Shown here: positions 18,109-27,917 of the stretch, piece by piece | Numbering within the stretch: position 1 is the first letter of the stretch | How the letters are laid out: the number at the start of each line of letters is the position of its first letter | Assembly (NCBI RefSeq): GCF_000723165.1 | Contig: NZ_HG322949.1 | Coordinates: 4,547,222-4,611,221 of the forward strand | From: Janthinobacterium agaricidamnosum NBRC 102515 = DSM 9628 | GTDB taxonomy: Bacteria > Pseudomonadota > Gammaproteobacteria > Burkholderiales > Burkholderiaceae_D | Reading direction: 5' to 3' | Length of the DNA: 64,000 nt | The notes under the pieces: generated by a model | The model's database searches: none | What the model was told of the DNA's origin: nothing | Seen by the model: only the letters and a program-made list of their open reading frames with translations | Translations under genes and position numbers: made by a program

Positions 18109-19208
18109 GGCGCCTCCAGTTCCACTGCGACTTGCCGCAATTCTTGCGCCGTCTGTTCCGGCAATGCATCCATCACAAACATGCCTGCCGCCAACTCTGT
18201 CCCGGCCAGGTATTTCAGGCGCTCGCGGCTGCGGTATGGCGGATAAAACTCGGCATGCAGCTGGGTTTCCGGATGCGGCTGGCCATCGGTCGGCGCCTGG
18301 AACCACGCCATCAGATAAGGAAACGGACGTTGCCACAGCCCTTCATATTTCAGCAGCACGGTTTTCAGCGCGCGCGCCAGGTCCAGCCGCTGCTCCAGCG
18401 ACAGCGCGGCCAAACTGTCGACCGGACGCAGCGGCATGACCCACACTTCATACGGGTAACGCGCGCATGGCGGCACGAACGCCAGCGCGTGCGGCCCCAG
18501 GTACAGCAGGCGTTCGCCGTAGCCGACTTCGCGCTGCGCCAGATCGGGCAGCAAGGCCACCCCATGCTTGTCATAAAAAGCCCGCTCCTGTTCCAGCATG
18601 CGCAGCGGTATCGGCGGCACCAGCGGATAGGCGTAAATCTGGCCATGCGGATGATGCAGCGTGACGCCGACTTCGGCGCCGCGATTTTCAAACGGCAACA
18701 CATAAGCGATGCCACCGCGCGCCGCCAGCCGCGTCGTGCGCGCCGCCCATACTTGCAGCAGCAAATTGATGTGATCCAGATCCAGCCCGCCCAGGAAGGC
18801 GGCGCTGTCGCGGCTGTACACCACCACTTCGCAATGGCCGGACGCCGGCGCCGTCGGCACCGTCACGGCGGGCGGATCGTGGGCGTCCTGAGCCAGCGCG
18901 GGAAAGCGGTTGTCGAACACGGCGACGTCGTATTCGCCTGCCGGCAACTCGGTCGGCCGCGCCGGGTCGCTGGTGACGGCCAGCGGATTGTATTGCGAAG
19001 TTTGCAATGACGACGGCAAATACGTGCGGTCTTGCCGGTAGGCAGCATAAGCCACCCATTCGCCGCGCAGCGGATGCCAGCGCACATGGGGATTCGCTCC
19101 TTGCGGCTGGGCGAACGGGGTCGGCACAAAATCGACCGGGCCGATCGCATGGCGGCTGTACAAGGTCAGCTGGCGGCCATCCGGCTTGACGAGTTCCTTG
19201 CAATGCAT
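18105..19208 (-). CDS. galT: Galactose-1-phosphate uridylyltransferase
   Basis: The 367-residue HIT-superfamily protein has the catalytic HHPHGQIYAY motif (His-Pro-His, uridylylated His), an early substrate-binding segment HPLRGEWVAYAAYRQDRT, and a second-half helix with HAEFYPP. It exchanges UDP-glucose and galactose-1-phosphate to give UDP-galactose in the Leloir pathway. The ATG at 19208 is preferred (GGGATGG about 6 bases upstream); starts up to 19271 are possible. It is the first gene of the galactose operon; galE is not in the window. Confidence 0.92.
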   Translation of the reverse strand: MHCKELVKPDGRQLTLYSRHAIGPVDFVPTPFAQPQGANPHVRWHPLRGEWVAYAAYRQDRTYLPSSLQTSQYNPLAVTSDPARPTELPAGEYDVAVFDNRFPALAQDAHDPPAVTVPTAPASGHCEVVVYSRDSAAFLGGLDLDHINLLLQVWAARTTRLAARGGIAYVLPFENRGAEVGVTLHHPHGQIYAYPLVPPIPLRMLEQERAFYDKHGVALLPDLAQREVGYGERLLYLGPHALAFVPPCARYPYEVWVMPLRPVDSLAALSLEQRLDLARALKTVLLKYEGLWQRPFPYLMAWFQAPTDGQPHPETQLHAEFYPPYRSRERLKYLAGTELAAGMFVMDALPEQTAQELRQVAVELEAP

Positions 19209-19363
19209 AATCACCATCCCATACCATTCCCTGCAAAGACAATAAGACTGGCCGGCGCGCCGAAAGTTCATGCCGCCCTCGGATCAGGCCGGTACCCCTT
19301 TTTGCGGCAGGGGCATACAAAATAAACCATTGTGTTTCCCGCCGCCGGCCCGATATCTGTTGC

Positions 19364-20359
19364 ATGATTCCATTTTCCATACTCGACCTCGCTCCGATTG
19401 CCGAAGGCGGCAATGCGGCCACCTCGTTCCGCAACACGCTCGATCTCGCGCAACACGGCGAGCGCTGGGGCTACAACCGCTACTGGCTGGCGGAACACCA
19501 CGGCATGCCCGGCATCGCCAGCGCCGCCACGTCGGTGGTGATGGCCCATGTCGCGGCCGGCACCAGCACGATACGGGTCGGCGCCGGCGGCGTGATGCTG
19601 CCGAACCACTCGCCGCTGGTAATCGCCGAACAGTTCGGCACGCTGGAAGCGCTGTATCCCGGCCGCATCGACCTGGGCCTGGGCCGCGCGCCCGGTTCCG
19701 ACCAGAGCACCGCGCGCGCGCTGCGCCGCAACCTGGAATCGGACGCCGAGCAGTTTCCGCAAGACGTGCTGGAATTGATGGACTATATGTCCGACGAGCC
19801 GCGCCAGCGCGTGCTGGCCGTGCCCGGCAACGGCGCCAAGGTGCCGGTCTGGATACTCGGGTCGAGCATGTTCGGCGCGCAGCTGGCGGCCCATCTCGGC
19901 TTGCCGTACGCGTTCGCGTCGCATTTCGCGCCGCAAGTGATGATGCAGGCAGTGGCGTTCTACCGCGACAATTTCAAGCCGTCGGCACAATTGGCCAAGC
20001 CGCATGTGATGCTCGGTTTTAATGTGTTTGCCGCCGATACCGATGCCGAAGCGCAATTGCGCGCGACCTCGATGCAACAGGCTTTCGTCAACCTGCGCAC
20101 CGGCCGGCCGTCGAAACTGCCGCCGCCGGTACCCGGCTACCTGGAACGGCTGGGGCCGCAGGAACGTGCGATGATCGATTCGGTGCTGTCGTGCTCGGCA
20201 ATCGGCTCGCCAGCGACCGTCAAGGAAAAATTAAGCGCCTTCATCGCGACCACCGGCGCCGACGAGCTGATGATCACCTCGCAAATTTTCGAGCATCAGC
20301 ACCGCCTGCGCTCGTATGAAATCACCGCGCAAATCCATCAGGAAATGTCGCTGGTTTAA
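19364..20359 (+). CDS. LLM-class flavin-dependent oxidoreductase
   Basis: The 331-residue luciferase-like monooxygenase starts FSILDLAPI and has [39 protein letters not shown] and [10 protein letters not shown]. This is the pattern of the MsnO8/YhbW-type subgroup that uses FMNH2 or F420-like cofactors. It is oriented opposite to galT with 155 bases between. The substrate is unknown. Confidence 0.9.
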   Translation: MIPFSILDLAPIAEGGNAATSFRNTLDLAQHGERWGYNRYWLAEHHGMPGIASAATSVVMAHVAAGTSTIRVGAGGVMLPNHSPLVIAEQFGTLEALYPGRIDLGLGRAPGSDQSTARALRRNLESDAEQFPQDVLELMDYMSDEPRQRVLAVPGNGAKVPVWILGSSMFGAQLAAHLGLPYAFASHFAPQVMMQAVAFYRDNFKPSAQLAKPHVMLGFNVFAADTDAEAQLRATSMQQAFVNLRTGRPSKLPPPVPGYLERLGPQERAMIDSVLSCSAIGSPATVKEKLSAFIATTGADELMITSQIFEHQHRLRSYEITAQIHQEMSLV

Positions 20360-20382
20360 GTTTCCCCTCGGTATCCCTTGCA

Positions 20383-20422
20383 CCCGGTCATCGGCAACGG
20401 TCACCGGGATTTTTTATTTTTT
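20383..20422 (+). terminator. Terminator after the LLM oxidoreductase
   Basis: CCCGGT (20383-20388) pairs with ACCGGG (20403-20408), followed by a long T-rich run. Confidence 0.75.
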
Positions 20423-20511
20423 AGGCAATAAAAATACGCCTGCCGGCAAAATTATTGAATCGCCGTTATCATAACTATCCAAAAAGCATCGTTCCAAGAA
20501 AGCAGTTTCCC

Positions 20512-21714
20512 ATGAAATCCGCCTCGCCCAACGTCGATGGCAGCGCCCTGCTGACCTCCACCCGCATCCTGTTATTTGCCCTGTCCGCCGGCGTGCTGGT
20601 GGCCAGTTTGTATTATGTGCAGCCACTCACTTCCTTGCTGGCGGCGTCGTTCGGCGTCGGCGTGACGCAGGCCGGTTACCTGGTCACCGCGACCCAGATC
20701 GGCTATGTGCTGGGGATTGTGTTCCTGGTGCCGCTGAGCGACGTGCTGAACCGCCGCAAATTACTGACCTGGATGCTGGTTGCCAAGATTTGCGCGCTGA
20801 TACTGGCCGCGACCAGCCAGAACATCATCGTGTTTTCGATCGCCAGCATCTTGATGGGCATCACCGCCAGCGCGCTGATGGTGGTCACCGCGATGGTTGC
20901 CTCGTACGCGCCGGATCACAGCCGCGGCCGCATGGTCGGCACCGTGATGACCGGCTTATTGCTGGGTATCTTGCTGGCGCGCACAGTGTCCGGCGTGGTG
21001 GCGCAAGTGAGCGGCAGCTGGCGCGCCGTGTATCTGCTGGCCGCCGTGGTGGTGGCCGCCTTGCTGGCGATACTGCGCAATATCCTGCCCGATGAAGCGC
21101 CGCGCGGCAAGCTGCAATACGCCAAATTGATGGCCTCGCTGGCCGGCATCATCCGCCAGGAACCGCTGCTGCGCCAGCGCGCGCTGTTTGCCGGCCTGGG
21201 CCTGGGCACCTTCAGCGTGTTCTGGACCGGCCTGACCTTTTTGCTCAGCGGCGCGCCGTACCACTACAGCGAAATGCAGATCGGCTTCTTCGGCCTGGTC
21301 GGCGCCACCGGCGCATTCGCCGCCAACACCGCCGGCCGCATGGCCGACCGGGGTTATGCACGCCAGGCCACCTGGCTGCTGGCGCTGGCGTCGCTGGCCT
21401 CGTGGGCCTTTATCGCATTTGGCGCGGTATCGCTGCTGATGTTGCTGGTCGGCGTGGTCTTGCTCGACGTCGGCGTGATGGGCTTGCAAGTGACGCACCA
21501 GTCGATCATCTACAAACTGGCGCCGGAGGCGCGCGCCCGCGTCACCACCGTGTTCATCGCGGCCGGCTTCATCGGCGCCTCGGCCGGTTCGGCGCTGGCC
21601 AGCGCCAGCTACGCGGCCGGCGGCTGGCTGGCGCTGTGCCTGGTCGGCGCGGCAATGCCGCTGCTGATGGTCATCGTGTGGAGCAAATACCGCCTGCGGC
21701 AGCGCGGCTTGTAA
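20512..21714 (+). CDS. MFS transporter
   Basis: The 400-residue protein has 12 predicted membrane helices and the motif-A-like loop PLSDVLNRRKLL between helices 2 and 3. A second-half counterpart is GRMADRGYARQ. The start at 20512 (MKSASPN) gives the usual short cytoplasmic N-terminus; the upstream in-frame codons from 20455 are less likely. It resembles the DHA1/YnfM-like drug-proton antiporter branch. It is followed within 43 bases by a GlxA-type regulator, which may control it. Confidence 0.88.
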   Translation: MKSASPNVDGSALLTSTRILLFALSAGVLVASLYYVQPLTSLLAASFGVGVTQAGYLVTATQIGYVLGIVFLVPLSDVLNRRKLLTWMLVAKICALILAATSQNIIVFSIASILMGITASALMVVTAMVASYAPDHSRGRMVGTVMTGLLLGILLARTVSGVVAQVSGSWRAVYLLAAVVVAALLAILRNILPDEAPRGKLQYAKLMASLAGIIRQEPLLRQRALFAGLGLGTFSVFWTGLTFLLSGAPYHYSEMQIGFFGLVGATGAFAANTAGRMADRGYARQATWLLALASLASWAFIAFGAVSLLMLLVGVVLLDVGVMGLQVTHQSIIYKLAPEARARVTTVFIAAGFIGASAGSALASASYAAGGWLALCLVGAAMPLLMVIVWSKYRLRQRGL

Positions 21715-21756
21715 CACCATCAACCGGGGTCTGGTCGTTTACCGTCGGAGCAAAAC

Positions 21757-22701
21757 ATGCAGCGCATAGGATTCATCGCCACGCAGAATTTCCAGTTCAT
21801 GAGCTTTGCCGCGCTGTCGGTGTTCGAGTTCGCCAACCTGGTCACCGGCCAGCCGGCCTACGAGATCCGCGTGATGTCGGAGCATGGCGGGACAATGCGC
21901 AGTTCGATGGGCGTGACGATCGATACCGAGTCGCTGCAAAACGCCGGCTTCGATACGCTGATCATCGGCGGCGCGGTCGGTGCGCCGCCCAGCAGCGCGG
22001 CGCTGCTCGACTTCCTGCGCGCGTCGATGCCGACCGTGCGGCGCATGGCGTCGATGTGCAGCGGCGCGCTGGTGCTGGCCGACGCCGGCCTGCTCGATGG
22101 CCGCCGCGTCACCACCCATTGGTATGCGGCGCGCGACCTGCAAAAAAAGTTTCCCCATGTGACGGTCGAAGAAGACCGCATCTTCATCCACGATGGACCG
22201 GTGTGGACCTCGGCCGGCATGAGCGCCGGCATCGACCTGGCGCTGGGCATGGTGGAAAAGGACCTGGGCGCCGATGTCGCGCGGCTGGTGGCGAAAAACC
22301 TGGTGCTGCATCACCGCCGCGCGGGCGGCCAGTCGCAGCATTCCGTGCTGCTCGAACTGAGCCCCAGGTCGGACCGGATTCAAAGCGCCTTGCAATATGC
22401 CGAAAGTCATCTGGGCAATGCGCTGTCGGTCGAGGAACTGGCCACCCAGGCCTGCCTGAGTCCGCGCCAGTTCAGCCGGGCGTTCCGCGCCGAGACCGGC
22501 CAGTCGCCAGCCAAGGCGATCGAAAACCTGCGCCTGGAAGCGGCCAGGCTGATGATCGAACAAGGCAGTCTCGGGATCGACGCGGTGGCGCGCGAAACCG
22601 GCTTCGCCGATCCGGAACGGATGCGGCGCGCCTTCCTGCGCGCCTTCGGGCAACCGCCGCAAGTGCTGCGGCGCAATGCCCGGATTGCCGCACCAGCCTG
22701 A
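21757..22701 (+). CDS. GlxA family AraC-type transcriptional regulator
   Basis: The 314-residue protein has an N-terminal DJ-1/PfpI-like sensor domain (residues 1-~190; MASMCSGALVLADAGLLDGR with the nucleophile-elbow Cys) and a C-terminal AraC double helix-turn-helix (about 205-305; LSVEELATQACLSPRQFSRA, GFADPERMRRAFLRAFG). The ligand is unknown. It sits between the MFS gene (same strand) and a convergent DJ-1/PfpI gene. Confidence 0.9.
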   Translation: MQRIGFIATQNFQFMSFAALSVFEFANLVTGQPAYEIRVMSEHGGTMRSSMGVTIDTESLQNAGFDTLIIGGAVGAPPSSAALLDFLRASMPTVRRMASMCSGALVLADAGLLDGRRVTTHWYAARDLQKKFPHVTVEEDRIFIHDGPVWTSAGMSAGIDLALGMVEKDLGADVARLVAKNLVLHHRRAGGQSQHSVLLELSPRSDRIQSALQYAESHLGNALSVEELATQACLSPRQFSRAFRAETGQSPAKAIENLRLEAARLMIEQGSLGIDAVARETGFADPERMRRAFLRAFGQPPQVLRRNARIAAPA

Positions 22702-22713
22702 AAATGCAAACGC

Positions 22714-23625
22714 TCAGCGCACCTTGTAGCGATTCAGCTTGGCGACAAAGGCATCGCCGAACACATCGGATGACATCGGCTGTTCGCCGCTGACCACTTC
22801 ACGGTCTTCCACCACGTTCGGATGAAACGCCGCGACCCGCTCGACGTGGGCGCCCGCCTCGGCCAGCGCATCGGCCGCGTGGAATTGCACAAAGCCGCCC
22901 AGTTGCCCCTTCGGTCCTTCGATGAATTTCTCTTCGGCCGATGAAAACACCGTCAGGTGGTAACCGGCGTAAGGCCAGCCGGCCGCAAGCTTGCCGGTGC
23001 TCTGGATGTCGCCGGCGATCAGGGCCTGGCGGAACGCGACCGGATCGCTCAGCGTCGACAGCAGCGCGGTCGGGCCGTGGCAAATGATGCCGGTCGGGCG
23101 CTGGGTGTCATGGAAGGTCAGCAGGATCTTGCCGAGATCCTTGTCTTGCGACAGATCTTGCATCGGTGCATGGCCGCCAGGGATAAAAATGCCGACGTAA
23201 TTCTTGGTGCCTTCGGCTAGCACGGCCGACAGTTTTTTCGGATGCAGCGGTCCCTGCTCGCTGTTGACCAGCTTGACGGCGGCGGCCAGTTTTTCCTCGC
23301 TACCCTCGAAGAACATTTTATCGTGGGAAACTTGGTCATACGACGGCGCGGTACCGTTCGGACTGGCAAACACTGGCGTGTAGCCGGCATCGAGCAATTT
23401 GCGCAGCGGCAGCGCCAATTCGTCCAGATAATAACCCGTATTGTATTTCTTGCCATCCTTCAATTCGAGCTGATGGGCGCTGGACATGACGATCAGCACC
23501 TTGCCCTTGTCGGCGGCGGATGCAGGCGCGGCGGCGCCGGCAAAGGCCGCAGCGACGGCCAGCGCCATGCCGAGGCGGGCCAGCGTGCGGACGGTGGTGG
23601 TTTTCAGTGGTGTAAAACGTGCCAT
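22714..23625 (-). CDS. Exported DJ-1/PfpI family protein
   Basis: The 303-residue protein has a Sec signal peptide (cleavage near PASAADKG) and a class-I glutamine-amidotransferase-like domain, with the nucleophile in IICHGPTAL and an upstream Glu in LDELALPLRKLLDAG. The family includes glyoxalase III/Hsp31-type enzymes and chaperones; export is unusual for glyoxalases. AAGGAA precedes the ATG. It converges with the GlxA-like regulator. Confidence 0.85.
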   Translation of the reverse strand: MARFTPLKTTTVRTLARLGMALAVAAAFAGAAAPASAADKGKVLIVMSSAHQLELKDGKKYNTGYYLDELALPLRKLLDAGYTPVFASPNGTAPSYDQVSHDKMFFEGSEEKLAAAVKLVNSEQGPLHPKKLSAVLAEGTKNYVGIFIPGGHAPMQDLSQDKDLGKILLTFHDTQRPTGIICHGPTALLSTLSDPVAFRQALIAGDIQSTGKLAAGWPYAGYHLTVFSSAEEKFIEGPKGQLGGFVQFHAADALAEAGAHVERVAAFHPNVVEDREVVSGEQPMSSDVFGDAFVAKLNRYKVR

Positions 23626-23801
23626 GATGGATTTCCTTGTTCAGTGTAAGAAGTGTTGCACTGAACAAAGTCTACGGCCGGCGCCCCATGACGTAAATGA
23701 CGAATATCCCACCTATTAAGACATGCAGTATCCTCGCTGGCTTGATGGTAGCGCTGGCCGCAGGCGGCGGCCCTGGCTGTCGAGCTGATCTATTACATCG
23801 A

Positions 23802-24638
23802 CTACACCAGCAGGGCGGCCGCCAGCGATTCGATCTCTTCGGCCGAATCGTCGAGGATGGTGTGCAAGGTGCTGCCGCCGATGCCGAAATCGATCATCGC
23901 GGCGGCTTGCCGCGCACGCGCGCTTTCCGGCGGATGCAACGGCGACGCCACCGGCGCCAGGTCATTCGCCAGCAGCAAGGTGGCGCCCAGCGTGCGTGGA
24001 GGAAACGGACCGCCGCCATGCCACATGCCTTCGACCGCCTGTAAGACCTGGTCCGGCACGCCCAGTTGGCGCAGCACGCCGCGGCCGATCAGCTTTTCGC
24101 CGTATTCGATCCAGTCTTCGGTATTGTCGTCCAGCAAGCCCGGAAATTCCTCGGCGCGCGACAGCAGATAAAAGCCGCCGACCTCATGCACGATGGCGGC
24201 GAACATGGCGGTCTCGACATCGACATTGGTGACCCTGCGCGCCAGTACTTGCGACAGCGCCGCGACGTGTGCCGTGTGTTCCCACAATCTGGCGGACTTG
24301 GCGCGCAGCGCCGGATCGGTGGCCTGGTTGCCCAGCTGGCGCACGATCACCGACGCCACCATCGATTTCAAGGTGCGGAAACCGAGCCGCATCACGGCCG
24401 CCCGCACATTCGCGATGTCATTGCCGGCACGATTGTAGGCGGCCGAATTGGCCAGGGCCACGGTACGCGCCGACAGCAGCGGTTCGGCCATCACCATGCG
24501 CGCCGCCGCTTCGATATGGCAATCAGGATCGTCCAGCGCTTGCTGCAACTGCAAGGTCGCCTTGACGTTGGCTGGAAAGCTCAGCTCGCCACGACCAGCT
24601 TGCAGCGCAATGATCTTGAAAACTTCCAATCGTTCCAT
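23802..24638 (-). CDS. HDOD domain protein
   Basis: The 278-residue protein is mostly one HDOD domain (about 15-225): FPANVKATLQLQQALDDPDC, LLSARTVALANSAAYNRAG and VHEVGGFYLLSRAEEFPG. HDOD proteins are non-hydrolytic relatives of HD phosphohydrolases, often in c-di-GMP or stress signalling. The start at 24638 (MERLEVFK) is chosen because upstream codons to 24725 are Arg-rich and not conserved-looking. Confidence 0.85.
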   Translation of the reverse strand: MERLEVFKIIALQAGRGELSFPANVKATLQLQQALDDPDCHIEAAARMVMAEPLLSARTVALANSAAYNRAGNDIANVRAAVMRLGFRTLKSMVASVIVRQLGNQATDPALRAKSARLWEHTAHVAALSQVLARRVTNVDVETAMFAAIVHEVGGFYLLSRAEEFPGLLDDNTEDWIEYGEKLIGRGVLRQLGVPDQVLQAVEGMWHGGGPFPPRTLGATLLLANDLAPVASPLHPPESARARQAAAMIDFGIGGSTLHTILDDSAEEIESLAAALLV

Positions 24639-24735
24639 GACACTATCCCCTGTACTGGCCCTGGCTGGGCGCTGCGCGGTGGTCCGGCGCCGGCCGGAAC
24701 GGAAACAAATGTTCCCGTGTAGCACATATTACCAA

Positions 24736-25824
24736 TTATTTGCCGGAGACCTTGCCCGATACGCCTTCGACGAAATAATCCATCTTGTTCAAGCCATCGT
24801 CGCCCAATACGCCCTTGTCGAGGCGGATCTTGCCGTCGTTATCCCTGATCGGCGCGGCGAACGGCGACAGGGTGCCGGCCACGATCTCCTTTTCCCGGGC
24901 CAGTACCAGCGCCTTGACATCGGCCGGCACGCCGGCGCTGATGTCTTCCAGCCTGACCAAGCCATCCTTGATGCCGCCCCAGGTACTGCCGGTTTTCCAG
25001 CTGCCGTCCAGTACCGCCTGCGCTTGCCGGGTGTAATAGGCACCCCAGTTGTGGGTCACGGCGGCCAGTTGCGCCTTCGGTCCGTATTGCTTCATGTCCG
25101 AATGGTAGGCGATCGCGTACTTGCCTTTTTCTTCGGCCGCTTGCACCACCGCGGTCGAATTGGTGTGGTTGGTGACCACGTCGGCGCCCTGGCCGAACAG
25201 CGTGATGGCGGCGTCGCGCTCCTTGCCCGGATCGAACCAGCTATTCACCCACACCACTTTTACTTCCGCCTTCGGATCGACGCTGCGCATGCCGCGCGTA
25301 AACGCATTCACGCCCTGCAACACTTCCGGGATCGGGAAGGCGGCCACATAACCGGCCACATGAGTCTTGCTCATCTTGCCGGCCAACACGCCCGCCAGAT
25401 AACGCGCTTCGTAAAAACGGGCATTCGCGGTGGCCACGTTGGGCGCGGTTTTATAACCGGTCAAATGAATGAATTTTACGTCCGGGAACTGCTTCGCCAC
25501 TTTCAGCGTCGGGTTCATATAACCGAAAGACGTGGTGACGATCAGCTTGCTGCCCTGCTGCGCCAGGTCGCGGATGACACGCTCGGCGTCCGCGCTTTCC
25601 GGCACGTTTTCAACAAATCTGGTCGTGACTTTGGCGCCCAGCGCCTTTTGCACTTCCTTGCGCGCGATATCGTGCTGGAAAGTCCAGCCGGCGTCGCCGA
25701 TCGGGCTGACATACACAAAGCCGATGTTCAACGGCGCAGCAGCGGGCGCGGCGGCAACTGACCATGCGGCGACAGGCAGCAGCACAGCGCCGGCCAAGGC
25801 CGAACGCAGCATTTTTTTAAACAT
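24736..25824 (-). CDS. BMP family ABC transporter substrate-binding protein
   Basis: The 362-residue periplasmic protein has a signal peptide (cleavage near WSVAAAPAA) and the Bmp/PnrA fold: GFVYVSPIGDAGWTFQHD, TTSFGYMNP and NHTNSTAVVQAAEEKG. BMP proteins bind purine nucleosides or related ligands. AAGGAA precedes the ATG at 25824. It is last in a four-gene importer operon transcribed from about 29450. Confidence 0.9.
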   Translation of the reverse strand: MFKKMLRSALAGAVLLPVAAWSVAAAPAAAPLNIGFVYVSPIGDAGWTFQHDIARKEVQKALGAKVTTRFVENVPESADAERVIRDLAQQGSKLIVTTSFGYMNPTLKVAKQFPDVKFIHLTGYKTAPNVATANARFYEARYLAGVLAGKMSKTHVAGYVAAFPIPEVLQGVNAFTRGMRSVDPKAEVKVVWVNSWFDPGKERDAAITLFGQGADVVTNHTNSTAVVQAAEEKGKYAIAYHSDMKQYGPKAQLAAVTHNWGAYYTRQAQAVLDGSWKTGSTWGGIKDGLVRLEDISAGVPADVKALVLAREKEIVAGTLSPFAAPIRDNDGKIRLDKGVLGDDGLNKMDYFVEGVSGKVSGK

Positions 25825-25910
25825 GATGTTCCTTGTAAAGCCCCCGCCAATCAACATCGGCCGCGCCGCCGGGGAGCATGCAACGGGCCGATCGGTCATT
25901 CTTCAACCCA

Positions 25911-26852
25911 TCAATCTGCCGGATTGAAGTGTTTGCCCAGCGATGCGGGCATGTTCAGCTTGATGTAATTGGCGTTGCTCGATATTAGCACCAGCACAAA
26001 AATCGCAGCAATGTACGGCAGCATCGACAGTAGTTGCGACGCAACAGGCAGCCCCAGCGCCTGCGCATGAAAGGTCAGGATGGTGATGCCGCCAAATAAA
26101 TACGCGCCGCCCGCCACCCGCGCCGGACGCCAGGTGGCGAAGGTGGTCAGCGCCAGCGCGATCCAGCCGCGCCCTGCCACCATGCCCTCGGCCCACAGCG
26201 GCGTGTACACCAGCGACAGGAATGCGCCGGCCAGGCCGCAGCAGGCGCCGCCGAACAATACCGCGCCGAGGCGGATGCGGCGCACCGGATAGCCCAGCGC
26301 ATGGGCCGAGGCCGGCGCTTCGCCGACCGCGCGCAGCACCAGTCCGGCCCGGCTACGGTATAAGAACCAGGCCACCGCCGCGCACAGCAGCAAGGACAGG
26401 TACACCATCGCATGCTGGCGGAACAGGGCGGCGCCGATGAACGGCATATCTTCCAGGTAGGGGATGCCGAAACGGCCATTGCGCAAGCTCTTGCCGACAT
26501 AATCGATGCCGATATAGGTCGAGGTACCGGCGCCGAACAGCGACAGCGCCAGCCCGGTCGCATACTGATTGGCGCCCAGCCACAATGTCATCCAGGCAAA
26601 AAATCCCGACAACAGCATACTGACGGCGGCGCCGGCCACGAAGCCCAGCGCCACGCTGCCGCTGTGCACGGTAACCGCGAAACCGGTGACGGCCGCCATC
26701 AGCATCAAGCCTTCGGCGCCGAGATTGACGACGCCCGATTTTTCGTTGACCAGCAGCCCCAGCGCGGCCAGCATCAGCGGCGTGCCGGCATTGATGCTGG
26801 CCGCGACCAGCGGCGCAATCGTCATCGCCATATTCATGCCGAGAGAGTCCAT
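25911..26852 (-). CDS. ABC transporter permease, nucleoside type
   Basis: The 313-residue protein has 8-9 hydrophobic segments and the typical start INAGTPLMLAALGLLVNEKSGVVNLGAEG of the second permease of BMP-type importers. The conserved AVGEAPASAHALGYPV segment contacts the ATPase. It starts 3 bases after the first permease. Confidence 0.9.
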   Translation of the reverse strand: MDSLGMNMAMTIAPLVAASINAGTPLMLAALGLLVNEKSGVVNLGAEGLMLMAAVTGFAVTVHSGSVALGFVAGAAVSMLLSGFFAWMTLWLGANQYATGLALSLFGAGTSTYIGIDYVGKSLRNGRFGIPYLEDMPFIGAALFRQHAMVYLSLLLCAAVAWFLYRSRAGLVLRAVGEAPASAHALGYPVRRIRLGAVLFGGACCGLAGAFLSLVYTPLWAEGMVAGRGWIALALTTFATWRPARVAGGAYLFGGITILTFHAQALGLPVASQLLSMLPYIAAIFVLVLISSNANYIKLNMPASLGKHFNPAD

Positions 26853-26855
26853 GTT

Positions 26856-27917
26856 TTATTTCCTCCAGCGCAGTTTGTATTGGATCAGCACGTCGCAGCC
26901 CAGCAAGGCGAACAGCAAGATGCCCTGGAATACGCCGGTGATGGCGCTCGGCATGCCGAGGCGCGATTGCGCCAATTCGCCGCCGATATAAAACAGCGCC
27001 ATGACGATACTGGAAAAAATCACGCCGACCGGATGCAAACGGCCGACGAAGGCGACGATGATGGCGGCAAAACCGTAACCGGGCGACACCGACGGCGTCA
27101 ATTGCCCCAGCGGCCCGGCCACTTCGCACACGCCGGCCAGGCCCGACAAGGCGCCGCAAGCCAGCAGCGAGGTCCACAGCGCCTTGCGCGATGAAAACCC
27201 GGCATAACGCGCGGCGGCGGGCGCCATGCCGCCGACCCGCAAGCGAAAGCCGGACACGCTTTTCGACAGGAACAGCCAGCCGCCCAGCGCGGCCAGCAGC
27301 GCCAGCACTATGCCCAGGTGCAAGCGCGTACCGCTGATCACGATCGGCAGCAGCATGGCGTCGGACAATAATTTGGATTGCGGAAAATTAAAACCGTCCG
27401 GATCCTTGAGTACCCCATACACCAGGTAGCTGAGCAGCAATTGTCCGATATACACCAGCATCAGCGACACCAGGATTTCACTGGCGTGATAACGGTCGCG
27501 CAAGAACGCCGTGATGCCCGCCCAGACCATGCCGCCCAGCATGCCCGCGAGCAATACCAGCGTCATCGGACCCGCGCCCGATGCGCCGATGCCGTCCAGG
27601 TACAGGCCGGTGGCGCCGCCGGCGATCGCGCCCAGCACCAGCTGCCCCTCGGCGCCGATGTTATATACATGGGCGCGCAAGCAGATCACCAGCCCGACCG
27701 AGACCAGCAGCAGCGGCGCCACCTTCAGGCCCAGTTCGGCCCAGCCCTGCACGCCGCGCAGCGGCTCGATGAAAAACACCGCCAGCCCGGCCAGCGGGTC
27801 CTTGCCCAGCGCAATGAACAACAAGGCGCCGCACAGCACCGTCAGCATGATCGCCAGCAGCGGCGACAGCCACGCCATCAGCGCCGAGGGTGCGGCGCGC
27901 GCTTCCAGCTTAATCAT
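26856..27917 (-). CDS. ABC transporter permease, nucleoside type
   Basis: The 353-residue protein has about nine membrane segments and the family segment YNIGAEGQLVLGAIAGG. The ATG at 27917 overlaps the last codons of the ATPase gene and has AGGGGGA four bases upstream, so it is preferred over 27947. It pairs with the next permease to form the membrane channel. Confidence 0.9.
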   Translation of the reverse strand: MIKLEARAAPSALMAWLSPLLAIMLTVLCGALLFIALGKDPLAGLAVFFIEPLRGVQGWAELGLKVAPLLLVSVGLVICLRAHVYNIGAEGQLVLGAIAGGATGLYLDGIGASGAGPMTLVLLAGMLGGMVWAGITAFLRDRYHASEILVSLMLVYIGQLLLSYLVYGVLKDPDGFNFPQSKLLSDAMLLPIVISGTRLHLGIVLALLAALGGWLFLSKSVSGFRLRVGGMAPAAARYAGFSSRKALWTSLLACGALSGLAGVCEVAGPLGQLTPSVSPGYGFAAIIVAFVGRLHPVGVIFSSIVMALFYIGGELAQSRLGMPSAITGVFQGILLFALLGCDVLIQYKLRWRK

